Source: Pannonibacter carbonis
GTDB lineage: Bacteria; Pseudomonadota; Alphaproteobacteria; Rhizobiales; Stappiaceae
Assembly (NCBI RefSeq): GCF_003012935.1
Contig: NZ_PUDR01000001.1
Coordinates: 200,182 to 264,181, forward strand
Length of the DNA: 64,000 bases
Reading direction: 5' to 3'
Shown here: positions 1-9,789 of the stretch, one piece after another
Position numbering within the stretch: the stretch's first letter is position 1
How the letters are laid out: each line of letters starts with the position of its first letter
Translations under genes and position numbers: made by a program
The notes under the pieces: model-generated
The model's database searches: none
Told to the model about the DNA's origin: nothing
What the model saw: the letters and a program-made list of their open reading frames with translations, nothing else

Positions 1-2
1 AC

Positions 3-566
3 GTGGCGGCGCTGGCCGGGAAACTGGGGTGGCAGCGCTGCCATCTGGTTGACCATTCGATGGGAGGAACTGCCGTCCTGAAGACGGCGCTGCGGCACCC
101 TGAGCTGGTGGCGTGCGGCATTGCGGTTACGCCTGTTCCTGCCAGTGGTCACGCCCTGGACGAAGGCACGCGGCGGTTCTTTGAACAGGCGGCGGAAGAC
201 GACACGGCTTTGGCCGAGATCTTCAACGCGCTGACCGGCCAGCGGCACAGCCGTAATTTTCTCGCCGGCATGGTCGCAGCGACCCGGGAATCTACGGGCG
301 CAAGCACCCTGCTTGGATATCTCGACACCTGGACGCTGTCGGATTTTGGCGACGAGTTGAGTGGGCTGGACACGCCCTTCCTTGTCATCACGGGCCAGCA
401 CGACGGCGCGCTCGACCTGGAAACAATCCGGGAGCCGATGTCGCGGCAGCTGAAGCGGGTGCAGTTCGAGACGATTGCCTCGGCCGGTCATTATCCGATG
501 GTGGAGACACCGGTCGAGCTCGTCGATCGCATCGAGGCCTTCATCGCGGCGGTGGCGGGACGATGA
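3..566 (+). CDS. alpha/beta hydrolase, C-terminal part (cut by window edge)
   Basis: This is the C-terminal 187 residues of an alpha/beta-fold hydrolase, probably an esterase or lactonase-like enzyme; the substrate cannot be told from sequence. A nucleophile elbow (DHSMGG) lies only about 17 residues into the visible part. Family members carry some 80 residues before it, so the gene starts upstream of the window and the GTG at position 3 is not a real start. A late Asp (ITGQHDGALD) and His (SAGHYPMVE) complete the expected Ser-Asp-His triad. The stop overlaps the start of the aldehyde dehydrogenase gene by 4 nt (ATGA), so the two are co-translated and probably belong to one catabolic operon. 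Confidence 0.85.
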   Translation: MAALAGKLGWQRCHLVDHSMGGTAVLKTALRHPELVACGIAVTPVPASGHALDEGTRRFFEQAAEDDTALAEIFNALTGQRHSRNFLAGMVAATRESTGASTLLGYLDTWTLSDFGDELSGLDTPFLVITGQHDGALDLETIREPMSRQLKRVQFETIASAGHYPMVETPVELVDRIEAFIAAVAGR

Positions 567-2059
567 GGACGGAACCGGTCATGACCCTGTGGGAGGCTGG
601 CGCTGGCCAGCCTCTCGACGACCCGTCGCTGCTGCGCACCGATGGACTGATCGGCGGACGCTGGACCGCCGGCAAGGTACGCCATGACATCAGCAATCCG
701 GCAACGGGTGAGCCCTTGGCCAAGGTCGCAAACCTGGACGAGGGAGATGTCGAGGCTGCGATCTCAGCGGCGGCTTCGGCATTCCCAAGGTGGCGCGCCA
801 CATCGGCCCGGCAGCGCTCGCGTTTGTTGATGGAGTGGTATCACCTGATCAGGCGGCACGAAGACGATCTCGCCCGGATCCTGACGGCGGAACAGGGCAA
901 GCCGCTGGGTGAAAGCCTGTCCGAGGTGCGCTACGGCGCTAGTTATGTCGAATGGTTTGCCGAAGAAGCGCGCAGGCTCAACGGTGAGATCGTTCCGGTG
1001 GAAGACACGGCAACCCGCGCGCTGGTGTTGCGGCAGCCGGTCGGCGTCTGCGCCGCGATCACCCCCTGGAATTTTCCGCTCGCGATGGTCACCCGCAAGG
1101 TCGCCCCGGCGCTCGCCGCGGGATGTCCGGTGGTGCTCAAACCCTCGGAACAGACGCCGCTGACCGCGCTGGCCCTTGCCGAGCTCACGGTGCGTGCGGG
1201 GATTCCTGACGGGGTGATCAACGTCGTTCCGGCCGCGCGCGACAGGGCTGCAGAAATCGGAGCGGCCTTGTGCGCCAGTCCGGTTATCCGGCATCTGTCC
1301 TTCACCGGGTCAACGGACATTGGCCGTCTGCTGATGCGCCAGTCGGCTACGACGGTGAAACGCCTGAGCCTGGAACTGGGGGGCAATGCCCCCTTTCTGG
1401 TCTTCGATGATGCCGACCTGGACAGCGCTGTCGAAGGCGCAATCGCGAGCAAGTTCCGCAATGCCGGCCAGACCTGCGTCTGTGCAAACCGGTTTCTGGT
1501 TCAGGACGGCATTCACGACGCGTTCGTCAGCCGCCTGACCGAGCGGGCGGCGAGCCTTCGCTGCGGCAATGGTATCGAGCGGGACGTGCAGATCGGCCCG
1601 TTGATCGACGAGCGGGCACTGCGCCGCATGGAAACGGTCGTGACCGATGCGCTCAGTCATGGGGCAATGCTTGAGACTGGTGGACAGCGGATCGGGCAAC
1701 GGCACTTTGCGCCGACAGTGCTGTCCAAAGCCAGCCACGCGATGCGCTGTGCGCAGGAAGAGATTTTTGGACCGATTGCACCGGTGTTCCGCTTCCGCAC
1801 CGAAGAGGATGCGATCCTCGCCGCCAACGCGAGCGAGGCCGGGCTCGCCGCTTATGTCTTCACGCGTGACATGGGCCGGCTGATCCGGGTCAGCGAGGCG
1901 CTCGAGTGCGGCATGGTCGGAGCCAACACCGGGCGGATATCGAATGCAGAACTGCCATTTGGCGGCGTGAAGCAATCCGGTCTCGGCCGGGAAGGCTCAC
2001 GCCACGGACTGGATGATTACGTCGAGCTGAAGTCGATAACCCTGGGCGGACTGGAATGA
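563..2059 (+). CDS. gabD: NAD(P)-dependent aldehyde dehydrogenase, succinate-semialdehyde dehydrogenase type
   Basis: A full-length (498 aa) ALDH-superfamily enzyme that oxidises an aldehyde to the acid, most like succinate-semialdehyde dehydrogenases. Visible residues are the oxyanion Asn in TPWNF (N170), the cofactor Lys in VLKPSEQTP (K193), FTGS (about 247-250), the general-base Glu in LELGG (E271) and the catalytic Cys in AGQTC (C305). The ATG overlaps the stop of the upstream hydrolase. The real substrate may be another semialdehyde, since this subfamily is broad and the operon start lies outside the window. The gabD symbol is a family-level assignment. Confidence 0.8.
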   Translation: MRTEPVMTLWEAGAGQPLDDPSLLRTDGLIGGRWTAGKVRHDISNPATGEPLAKVANLDEGDVEAAISAAASAFPRWRATSARQRSRLLMEWYHLIRRHEDDLARILTAEQGKPLGESLSEVRYGASYVEWFAEEARRLNGEIVPVEDTATRALVLRQPVGVCAAITPWNFPLAMVTRKVAPALAAGCPVVLKPSEQTPLTALALAELTVRAGIPDGVINVVPAARDRAAEIGAALCASPVIRHLSFTGSTDIGRLLMRQSATTVKRLSLELGGNAPFLVFDDADLDSAVEGAIASKFRNAGQTCVCANRFLVQDGIHDAFVSRLTERAASLRCGNGIERDVQIGPLIDERALRRMETVVTDALSHGAMLETGGQRIGQRHFAPTVLSKASHAMRCAQEEIFGPIAPVFRFRTEEDAILAANASEAGLAAYVFTRDMGRLIRVSEALECGMVGANTGRISNAELPFGGVKQSGLGREGSRHGLDDYVELKSITLGGLE

Positions 2060-2099
2060 CACGACTGGAAGGTCCAGGCATGCCCTCCAATACCGCAAC

Positions 2100-3218
2100 T
2101 CACCGCACAATCGTGAGCCGCTCGGCCGCGCGGGTGACGGCGGTGTAGAGCCAGCGGTCGCTGTGTTCGCGGAAGGCGAAGCTTTCGTCGAAGAGGACGA
2201 CGCTGTCCCATTGCGAGCCCTGCGCCTTGTGCACGGTGAGGGCGTAGCCGAAGTCGAACTCGTCAGCCTTGCGCTTCAGGGCATAGGGGATCTGCTCGGC
2301 CCCTTCCTCGAACATCGCCGGCAGCACCTTGACCTCGACGGACTGCTTGGAAGGCTCGTCTTCCGGCATGATGTCGAAGCGCAGCGTGTTGCCGCGTGGC
2401 GGCTTCAGGCGCTTGACCTGCCACAGGCCGCCATTCAGCAGGCCGCGGGCCTTGTCGTTCCTCAGGCAGACGAGCTTGTCGCCGACAGCCGGCATCGGCG
2501 TCAGGAAGCCCTTCAGCTCGCGGATGCGGTTGTTGTAGAGGCGGCGGGTGCGATTGGTGCCGACGAGCACCTGGTCGGCGGCAAGGATCTGGTCCTTGTC
2601 GATGTCGCGGCGGGGGATGATGCGGCTGGCACCAAAGACGCCATAGTCCAGCGCGCCGCCCTCGCGGATGGTCATCGACATGCGCACGATCGGATTGTCC
2701 TGCGCCTGGCGGTGCACTTCCGTCAGCATCACGTCCGGCTCGGCCTCGGTGAAATAGCCACCGCCCTTGACCGGCGGCAGCTGCGCCGGGTCGCCCAGCA
2801 CCAGAACCGGGGTGCCGAAGGAAAGGAGGTCGCGGCCAAGATCCTCGTCGACCATCGAGCACTCGTCGATGACGATGAGCGAGGCCCGCGCGGCGGCGCT
2901 GTCGCGCTTCAGGGCAAACTGCGGCCCGGCATCCTCCCCCTCCTCGACGATCTCCTCTTCCTTCGAGGCGCGCGGACGGTAGATGAGCGAATGGATGGTA
3001 CCCGCATCGGTGCAGCCCTTCTGGCGCAGGACATGGGCAGCCTTGCCGGTGAAGGCACCGAAGCAGACGTCGCCATCAATGCCCTCGGCCAGATGCCGGG
3101 CCAGCGTGGTCTTGCCGGTTCCGGCGAAGCCGAACAGGCGGAACACCTGCTTGTCGCCGCGCTTCAGCCATTGCGCGGCATCCATCAAGGCCTTTTCCTG
3201 CTGGGGCGACCAGAGCAT
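2100..3218 (-). CDS. RecD-like ATP-dependent DNA helicase (AAA, superfamily 1)
   Basis: A 372-aa helicase of the RecD/Dda kind. It has a Walker A loop GFAGTGKTT (residues 30-38), Walker B/DEAD-like VIDECSMVDE, motif III-like LGDPAQLPP, motif V GYALTVHKAQGSQ and motif VI YTAVTRAAERL. The open frame extends upstream to 3464, but homology begins at MLWSPQQEKA, so the ATG at 3218 is chosen; the extension would overlap the divergent FkbM gene. It is a stand-alone short helicase without the N-terminal extension of RecD2 and without recB or recC nearby, so a DNA repair or replication-fork role is inferred rather than a RecBCD role. Confidence 0.85.
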   Translation of the reverse strand: MLWSPQQEKALMDAAQWLKRGDKQVFRLFGFAGTGKTTLARHLAEGIDGDVCFGAFTGKAAHVLRQKGCTDAGTIHSLIYRPRASKEEEIVEEGEDAGPQFALKRDSAAARASLIVIDECSMVDEDLGRDLLSFGTPVLVLGDPAQLPPVKGGGYFTEAEPDVMLTEVHRQAQDNPIVRMSMTIREGGALDYGVFGASRIIPRRDIDKDQILAADQVLVGTNRTRRLYNNRIRELKGFLTPMPAVGDKLVCLRNDKARGLLNGGLWQVKRLKPPRGNTLRFDIMPEDEPSKQSVEVKVLPAMFEEGAEQIPYALKRKADEFDFGYALTVHKAQGSQWDSVVLFDESFAFREHSDRWLYTAVTRAAERLTIVR

Positions 3219-3330
3219 CCGTGCGATTCCCGTTTCGTTCGCTGAAGGCAATAGCGGGTTTTGCCGCCCGGCGCACGTCTCAATCAATCCCGGTTTCACA
3301 GACGCGCGCATCCGGCTATGACAGGGCGAG

Positions 3331-4209
3331 ATGGAGGACCTTGATCCGATGGATGCGCTTGAACGAACCCTGATGACGATCAGCTGTGGCGACTGCGACA
3401 GCCTGCCGAAGGTGGCCGATGCCGGACGGATCGTCGATGGGCCAGGGTTTCCCGTGCAGATCATGCATAACGGGGTGAAGGTGCGCGCAGGCGGCTATCA
3501 CGGCGACTGGATGGCACAAGTGATCCGGGCGCTGCGCGGACATCATGAACCGCAGGAAGAACTGGCCTTCAGTGCCCTGCTGCGCCTGTGCCGGCACAAT
3601 ACGCTGATGGTGGAACTGGGCTGTTTCTGGGCCTGGTACAGCCTCTGGTATCTCGCCGAGATCCCCGGATCGCGCACGATCTGCGTCGAGCCGGACGCCC
3701 ATAACCGCAGCATCGGCGAGACCAACGCGGCGCTGAACGGATGCGCGAGCCGCATGGCATTCCACAGCGCCTGGGTGGGCGGGGAAGACCTTGCCGCAAT
3801 GACGCTGCATGCCGAAAGCCTGCGCCAGGACGTGACCCTGCCCTGCTACAATTTCAACAGCGTGATGCGCCTCGCCGGCGGGGAGCCGCTCGAGATGCTG
3901 CATCTTGACGTGCAGGGCGCGGAGACCTCGTTCCTGCGCTCCATCGGCGCGGCAGGCCAGGCGGGCAAGGTGCGGTTTGTCGTTGCCTCCACCCACCACA
4001 GCTCGATCTCGGGATCGACGACGACGCATCAGGATTGCGTCGCCGCGCTGTCGGACCTCGGCGCCCGCATCCTGGTGGAGCATTCGGTGCAGGAATCCTT
4101 CAGCGGCGACGGTCTGGTGGTGGCAAGCTTCGCCGCGCAGGACCGGCATGTGAGCCTGCCGCCGATCTCCCGCAACACGCCGGAGCGCTCGTTGTTCCCG
4201 GACCTGTGA
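3331..4209 (+). CDS. FkbM family methyltransferase
   Basis: A 292-aa SAM-dependent methyltransferase of the FkbM family. The SAM-binding motif I region is MVELGCFWAWYSLW (about 93-106), the acidic motif II is ICVEPD, and the family block LEMLHLDVQGAE lies near residue 190. FkbM enzymes usually O-methylate sugars or polyketides; no polysaccharide or secondary-metabolite genes flank this one, so its substrate is unknown. It is divergent from the helicase gene with about 110 nt between them. Confidence 0.85.
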   Translation: MEDLDPMDALERTLMTISCGDCDSLPKVADAGRIVDGPGFPVQIMHNGVKVRAGGYHGDWMAQVIRALRGHHEPQEELAFSALLRLCRHNTLMVELGCFWAWYSLWYLAEIPGSRTICVEPDAHNRSIGETNAALNGCASRMAFHSAWVGGEDLAAMTLHAESLRQDVTLPCYNFNSVMRLAGGEPLEMLHLDVQGAETSFLRSIGAAGQAGKVRFVVASTHHSSISGSTTTHQDCVAALSDLGARILVEHSVQESFSGDGLVVASFAAQDRHVSLPPISRNTPERSLFPDL

Positions 4210-4262
4210 GACGAGCGAAGTCCTGCAAGACAACGGCACTTCGACCAGCCGCACCACTGCTA

Positions 4263-4314
4263 CCCCCCTCTGCCCCCTGACGGGGGCATCTCCCCCTCAA
4301 GGGGGGAGAGGGGC
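4263..4314. repeat. Nested GC-rich palindrome (intergenic repeat unit)
   Basis: Two adjacent hairpins, TGCCCCCTGACGGGGGCA and CTCCCCCTCAAGGGGGGAG, are enclosed by an outer CCCCTC/GAGGGG pair. The element lies between the convergent ends of the FkbM gene and the dpp operon. Elements of this form are dispersed in many Rhizobiales genomes (general knowledge); only one clear copy is visible here. Confidence 0.6.
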
Positions 4315-4360
4315 GCCGCAATCGGTGCCAAGTCAACAGCAAGCCAAAGCCCTCTGCAGC

Positions 4361-4395
4361 AAAAGGCCCGCGCCGGGGAACCGGGCGGGCCTTTT
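4361..4395 (-). terminator. Rho-independent terminator of the dpp operon
   Basis: AAAAGGCCCGC pairs with GCGGGCCTTTT around a loop that holds a further CCGG pair. It lies about 25 nt beyond the dppF stop. The flanking A and T runs make it usable in both directions, so it may also end the FkbM transcript. Confidence 0.85.
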
Positions 4396-4419
4396 GATTG
4401 GGGGCAAGGGTTTGCCGGA

Positions 4420-5259
4420 TCAGGCCGCGGAGGCAGCCTTCTTGGCAGCAACGCGCTTGCGGATCGCCTCAACGCCGGCGTCCGGGGTCGCTGCGAAGAG
4501 CGTCTTGGTATAGGCATGCTGCGGATTGTCGAAGACGTCCTCGCGCGTGCCGTATTCCACCACCTCGCCGTAGTACATCACCATCACCTTGTCAGCGAGG
4601 TAGCGCACGACCGAGAGATCGTGGCTGATGAAGACATAGGTGAGGCCCATCTCGTCCTGCAGGTCCTTGAGCAGGTTGAGGATCTGCGCCTGGACCGAAA
4701 GGTCGAGCGCGGAGACCGGCTCGTCGAGCACCAGGAGCTTCGGCTTCAGCATGATCGCCCGGGCAATGGCCACGCGCTGGCGCTGGCCACCGGAGAACAT
4801 GTGCGGATAGCGGCCGTAATGTTCCGGCTTGAGACCAACCTTTTCCAGCATGGCGAGGGCCGTATCCCGGCGCTCGGCCGCGCTCATGTCGGTGTTGAGC
4901 AGCAGCGGCTCCTCAAGCACGTGCCCGATCTTCTGGCGCGGGTTGAGCGAGCCATAGGGGTTCTGGAACACGATCTGCACCTTGCGGCGCATTTCTCTGG
5001 AAATGCCGGTCTTGCTGATGTCGATGTTCAGCCCGTCGATCTCGACGGTCCCTGCGGTCTGCGGGTCGATCATTGACAGGATGCGGGCCAGAGTCGACTT
5101 GCCACAGCCGCTTTCACCGACGACGGCGAGCGTCGAGCCGCGCTCGACGTCAAAGCTGACGCCCTTGACCGCCTGCAGCACGCGCGGCTTGGAGAACAGG
5201 CCGCCGCCGATCACATACTCACGGGTGACGTCGCGCACCTTCAGGATGGGATCACTCAT
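4420..5259 (-). CDS. dppF: Dipeptide/oligopeptide ABC transporter ATP-binding protein (DppF type)
   Basis: A 279-aa ABC ATPase, one of the two nucleotide-binding subunits of a peptide importer on the cytoplasmic face of the inner membrane. It shows Walker A GESGCGKSTL, the Q-loop FQNPYGSLNPRQ, signature SGGQRQR, Walker B LLVLDEPVSALD and the switch His in FISHDLSV. The Oligo_HPY C-terminal region typical of peptide transporters is short (HAYTKTLFAATPD). It overlaps the stop of dppD by 4 nt and is the last gene of the operon. Dpp and Opp paralogues are hard to separate, so the substrate class is inferred. Confidence 0.85.
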   Translation of the reverse strand: MSDPILKVRDVTREYVIGGGLFSKPRVLQAVKGVSFDVERGSTLAVVGESGCGKSTLARILSMIDPQTAGTVEIDGLNIDISKTGISREMRRKVQIVFQNPYGSLNPRQKIGHVLEEPLLLNTDMSAAERRDTALAMLEKVGLKPEHYGRYPHMFSGGQRQRVAIARAIMLKPKLLVLDEPVSALDLSVQAQILNLLKDLQDEMGLTYVFISHDLSVVRYLADKVMVMYYGEVVEYGTREDVFDNPQHAYTKTLFAATPDAGVEAIRKRVAAKKAASAA

Positions 5260-6107
5260 GCGCGGGCCTCCTCGGCAGCGAAGGACTTGGCAAAGTCGCT
5301 GACGGTCGGCAGCCGGTCGCCCGTGGCGTTTTCCGGCAGCGCGGCGAGCAGCGCGCGGGTGTAGGGGTGCTTGGGCGCCTCGAACAGGGAGAGCACGTCG
5401 GCCTCCTCCATCTTCTTGCCCTGGTACTGCACGATGACGCGGTCGGCGGTTTCGGCCACGACACCCATGTCATGGGTGATCATGATCAGCGCCATGCCGC
5501 TGTCGCGCTGCAACTGCATCAGGAGGTCGAGGATCTGCTTCTGGATCGTCACGTCGAGCGCGGTGGTCGGCTCGTCAGCGATGAGCAGCTTCGGCGCGCA
5601 GGCGATCGCCATGGCGATCATGACGCGCTGGCACTGGCCGCCCGACATCTGGTGCGGGAAGGAGTTCATCCGCCGCTCCGGCTCGGGGATACCGACCGAA
5701 TGCATCAGTTCCAGCACCCGCTCGCGGCGCTGGCGCCCGGTGAGACTGGTGTGAACTTTCAGCGCCTCTTCCAGCTGGAACCCGGCAGTGAAGCACGGGT
5801 TCAGACTGGCAATCGGCTCCTGGAAGATCATGGAGATGTCCTTGCCGATCACCTTGCGGCGCTGTTTGGCCGACAGGGTGCGCAGGTCGAGACCTTCGAA
5901 CTCCATCTTGTCGGCCGTGATCGTCGCGGTGTTGGGCAGAAGGCCCATGGTTGCCAGCATGGCCACAGACTTGCCCGAGCCGCTTTCGCCGACGATGGAC
6001 AGAACCTCACCGGCATCAACCGTGTAATCGACCCCATCGAGCGCCCGGAAGGGGCCCTTGGCGGTGTCGAATTCAACCCGAAGGTTGCGGATATCGAGAA
6101 GTGCCAT
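5256..6107 (-). CDS. dppD: Dipeptide/oligopeptide ABC transporter ATP-binding protein (DppD type)
   Basis: The second ABC ATPase (283 aa), with Walker A GESGSGKSV, Q-loop MIFQEPIASLNP, signature MSGGQCQRV, Walker B LLIADEPTTALD and switch MITHDMGVV. It is shorter than enterobacterial DppD (about 325 aa) because the C-terminal Oligo_HPY segment, which carries a Cys cluster in many relatives, is missing. It starts 4 nt after the dppC stop and overlaps dppF, as in a tightly coupled operon. Confidence 0.85.
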   Translation of the reverse strand: MALLDIRNLRVEFDTAKGPFRALDGVDYTVDAGEVLSIVGESGSGKSVAMLATMGLLPNTATITADKMEFEGLDLRTLSAKQRRKVIGKDISMIFQEPIASLNPCFTAGFQLEEALKVHTSLTGRQRRERVLELMHSVGIPEPERRMNSFPHQMSGGQCQRVMIAMAIACAPKLLIADEPTTALDVTIQKQILDLLMQLQRDSGMALIMITHDMGVVAETADRVIVQYQGKKMEEADVLSLFEAPKHPYTRALLAALPENATGDRLPTVSDFAKSFAAEEARA

Positions 6108-6111
6108 GGTC

Positions 6112-7044
<933 letters not shown>

Positions 7045-7063
7045 GGGTTTTAGGTCCTTCCGC

Positions 7064-8071
7064 TCAGTTGTGGCGGATGCGCGGGTTTACGAGCCCGTAC
7101 AGGATGTCCACGATCAGGTTGACCAGCATGATGATGCCGGCGATGAGCAGCAGGCCGCCCTGAACGACGAAGTAGTCGCGGCGGGAAATGCTGTCGACAA
7201 GCCACTTGCCGATGCCCGGCCAGGAGAAGATCGTCTCGGTCAGGATCGCGCCTGCCAGAAGCACACCGACCTGCAGGCCGATGGTGGTGATGACCGGGAT
7301 CAGCGCATTGCGCAGGGCATGCAGGCCGATGATCCGGTGCGGCGGCAGGCCCTTGGCCCGGGCCGTGCGGACATAATCCTCACCAAGCACCTCAAGCATC
7401 GCGGAGCGGGTCTGACGTGCGATCACAGCGAGCGGGATGGTCGCCAGAACGATCGACGGCAAGATGAGATGCCGGACCGCCGACAGGAACGCCCCCTTCT
7501 CGCCCGACAGCAGACTGTCGATCAGCATGAAGCCCGTGACCTGCGGGAAGAAATACATCAGCGAGATACGGCCCGAAACCGGCGTCCACTGCAGGATGCC
7601 GGAGAACAAGATGATCAGCAGCAGGCCCCACCAGAAGATCGGCATGGAATAGCCGATCAGCGCCGTGCCCATGACCGTCTGGTCAATGAACGAACCGCGC
7701 TTCACGGCAGCAAGAATGCCGAGAGGAATGCCGATGGCGACCGCGATCAGGATGGCGCAGACGGCCAGTTCAACGGTCGCGGGAAAAAGCTGCAGGAATT
7801 CGTCCAGCACCGGCTTCTTTGAAGAGAAGGACGTGCCGAGGTCGCCCTGGAAGATCTTGCCCAGGTAGACGAGGTACTGCTCCCACCAGGGCAGGTCGAG
7901 GCCCATCTGGCGCATGAGTTCCGCCTTGCGTTCCGGAGCAATCCCGCGCTCGCCGGCGAGCAGCTCAAGCGGATCACCGGGCAGGAGCCGGATGAAACTG
8001 AAAGCGACCAGGGTCACACCGAGAAAGGTCGGGATCAGCAGGCCAAGACGACCGAGAAGAAAGCGAAACAT
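7064..8071 (-). CDS. dppB: Dipeptide/oligopeptide ABC transporter permease (DppB type)
   Basis: A 335-aa permease with the DppB N-terminal signature (LLGRLGLLIPTFLGVTLVAF) and about six membrane helices. The coupling loop is RQTRSAMLEVLGEDYVRTARAKG and the C-terminal block is WPGIGKWLVDSISRRDY. It pairs with DppC to form the channel. It is separated from dppA by 113 nt that hold a strong hairpin, a common device for keeping binding-protein levels above permease levels. Confidence 0.88.
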   Translation of the reverse strand: MFRFLLGRLGLLIPTFLGVTLVAFSFIRLLPGDPLELLAGERGIAPERKAELMRQMGLDLPWWEQYLVYLGKIFQGDLGTSFSSKKPVLDEFLQLFPATVELAVCAILIAVAIGIPLGILAAVKRGSFIDQTVMGTALIGYSMPIFWWGLLLIILFSGILQWTPVSGRISLMYFFPQVTGFMLIDSLLSGEKGAFLSAVRHLILPSIVLATIPLAVIARQTRSAMLEVLGEDYVRTARAKGLPPHRIIGLHALRNALIPVITTIGLQVGVLLAGAILTETIFSWPGIGKWLVDSISRRDYFVVQGGLLLIAGIIMLVNLIVDILYGLVNPRIRHN

Positions 8072-8143
8072 GGCGATGTCCGGATTTGAGAGAACCGGCG
8101 CGCAGGGGGAAACTCCCGCTACGGCCGGTTCGCCAAAAGCGAA

Positions 8144-8170
8144 GGCACCGGCGGATTATCCGCCGGTGCC
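8144..8170 (-). promoter_or_regulatory. Intercistronic hairpin downstream of dppA
   Basis: A perfect 12-bp stem (GGCACCGGCGGA / TCCGCCGGTGCC) with a 3-nt loop lies 14 nt beyond the dppA stop and about 70 nt before dppB. There is no U-run, so it probably protects the dppA 3' end or attenuates transcription, giving more binding protein than permease. The function is inferred from position. Confidence 0.7.
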
Positions 8171-8184
8171 GCTGAATGCAAGGA

Positions 8185-9789
8185 TTACTCGGCGATGTCG
8201 ACGCCCTCGAAGGAGTGGCCGCCGAGCGGGTTCATGACGTAGCCCGAGACCTTCTTGGACATCGGCATGAACACGACGGAGTGAGCGATGGTTGCCCACG
8301 GAGCCTGGTCCTTGAACACGACCTGAGCCTGCTCGTACAGCTTGGTCCGCTCGGCCTTGTCGGTCACGACCTTGGCCTTCTGCACCAGAGCTTCGAACTC
8401 GTCGTTGCACCACTGGGCGCGGTTGGAACCGCCTACAGCGTCGCAGCCGAGCAGAACGGCGAGGAAGTTGTCCGGATCACCATTGTCACCGGTCCAGCCG
8501 AGGAGAACGGCACCGTCACGGTCCTTGGCGCTCGAACGCTTGAGGTACTCACCCCACTCGTAGGAAACGATCTCGACCTTGACGCCGACCTTCTCGAAGT
8601 CAGCCTGGATCAGTTCGGCCATGCGGCGGGCGTTCGGGTTGTACGGACGCTGCACCGGCATCGCCCAGACCTTCATGCTCAGGTCCTTCACGCCAGCTTC
8701 CTCAAGCATCTTCTTCGATGCTTCCGGATCGTAGGCGTCGTCCTTGATCTGGGTGTTGTAGGACCACATGGTCGGCGGGATCGGGTTGGTCGCGGCCTGG
8801 CCGGAGCCCTGGAACACGGCGTAGAGGATGGCGTCCTTGTTGATCGCCATGTTCAGCGCCTTGCGGACCTTCGGGTTGTCGAAGGGAGCCTGGGTGCTGT
8901 TGTAGGCGAGGTAACCGACGTTCAGACCCTGCTGTTCCATGATCTGCAGGTTCGGGTCGGTCTTGATGGCAGCGATATCGGCCGGGGCCGGATACGGCAT
9001 GACATGGCACTCGCCGGCCTTCAGCTTCTGCAGACGAACGGCTGCGTCCGGCGTGATGGCAAAGACGAGGTTGTCGACCGGCTGCTTGCCACCCCAGTAG
9101 TCCTGGTTGGCCGCATAGCGGATCACGGCGTCCTTCTGGTAGCCAACGAAGGAGAACGGACCGGTACCGACCGGCTGCTGGTTCAGGTTGGCTTTGGTGC
9201 CGGCCTTGTCGAGCTGATCGGCATACTCAGCCGAGACGATGGACGCAAAGTCCATGGCAAGGTTCGCCAGCATCGGGGCTTCCTGGCGGGTCAGCACGAA
9301 CTTGACCGTGTTGTCGTCAACCTTGACGATTTCCTTGATCAGGGTCGGCAGGGACATGCCGTCAAAATATTCCCAGCTTGCGCCTTCCGTGTAGGCGTTC
9401 CACGAATGGTCCTTCTTGCCCTGACGCTCGAAGGAGAAGATCACATCGTCGGCGTTGAAGTCACGGCTCGGGGTGAAGTAGTCGGTCTTGTGGAACTTCA
9501 CGCCCTTGCGCAGGTTGAAGGTATATTCCAGCCCGTCGTCGGAAACGGTCCAGGATTCAGCCAGACCCGGGATGACTTCCGTGGTGCCCGGCTTGAATTC
9601 GACCAGACGGTTGTAGATGGCCTTGGACGACGCATCGAACGTGGTGCCCGAAGTGTAGAGCGCGGCGTCAAAGCCTTCCGGCGAGCCTTCCGAGCAATAG
9701 ACCAGCGTCTTGGCCTGAGCGCCGGTCGCAGCAATCGCGATCAGGCTGGCCCCGAGAAGCGCGGCCTTCAGGGTGGTGCGGATAATCAT
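8185..9789 (-). CDS. dppA: Dipeptide/oligopeptide ABC transporter substrate-binding protein
   Basis: A 534-aa periplasmic solute-binding protein of family SBP_bac_5. The Sec signal peptide has cationic MIIRTTLK, a hydrophobic core, and likely cleavage after ATGAQA at residue 26. It contains the family block GLAESWTVSDDGLEYTFNLRKGVKFH and the late region YEQAQVVFKDQAPWATIAH. As the first gene of the operon it has a good ribosome site (GGGGAG, 10 nt before the ATG). High resemblance to DppA suggests dipeptides, but haem, delta-aminolevulinate or glutathione are known alternative ligands of this family. Confidence 0.88.
   Translation of the reverse strand: MIIRTTLKAALLGASLIAIAATGAQAKTLVYCSEGSPEGFDAALYTSGTTFDASSKAIYNRLVEFKPGTTEVIPGLAESWTVSDDGLEYTFNLRKGVKFHKTDYFTPSRDFNADDVIFSFERQGKKDHSWNAYTEGASWEYFDGMSLPTLIKEIVKVDDNTVKFVLTRQEAPMLANLAMDFASIVSAEYADQLDKAGTKANLNQQPVGTGPFSFVGYQKDAVIRYAANQDYWGGKQPVDNLVFAITPDAAVRLQKLKAGECHVMPYPAPADIAAIKTDPNLQIMEQQGLNVGYLAYNSTQAPFDNPKVRKALNMAINKDAILYAVFQGSGQAATNPIPPTMWSYNTQIKDDAYDPEASKKMLEEAGVKDLSMKVWAMPVQRPYNPNARRMAELIQADFEKVGVKVEIVSYEWGEYLKRSSAKDRDGAVLLGWTGDNGDPDNFLAVLLGCDAVGGSNRAQWCNDEFEALVQKAKVVTDKAERTKLYEQAQVVFKDQAPWATIAHSVVFMPMSKKVSGYVMNPLGGHSFEGVDIAE

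Noticed and set aside
2163-3245. 360-codon plus-strand frame opposite the RecD-like helicase
   Set aside because: The minus strand holds all helicase motifs; the frame is an antisense shadow.
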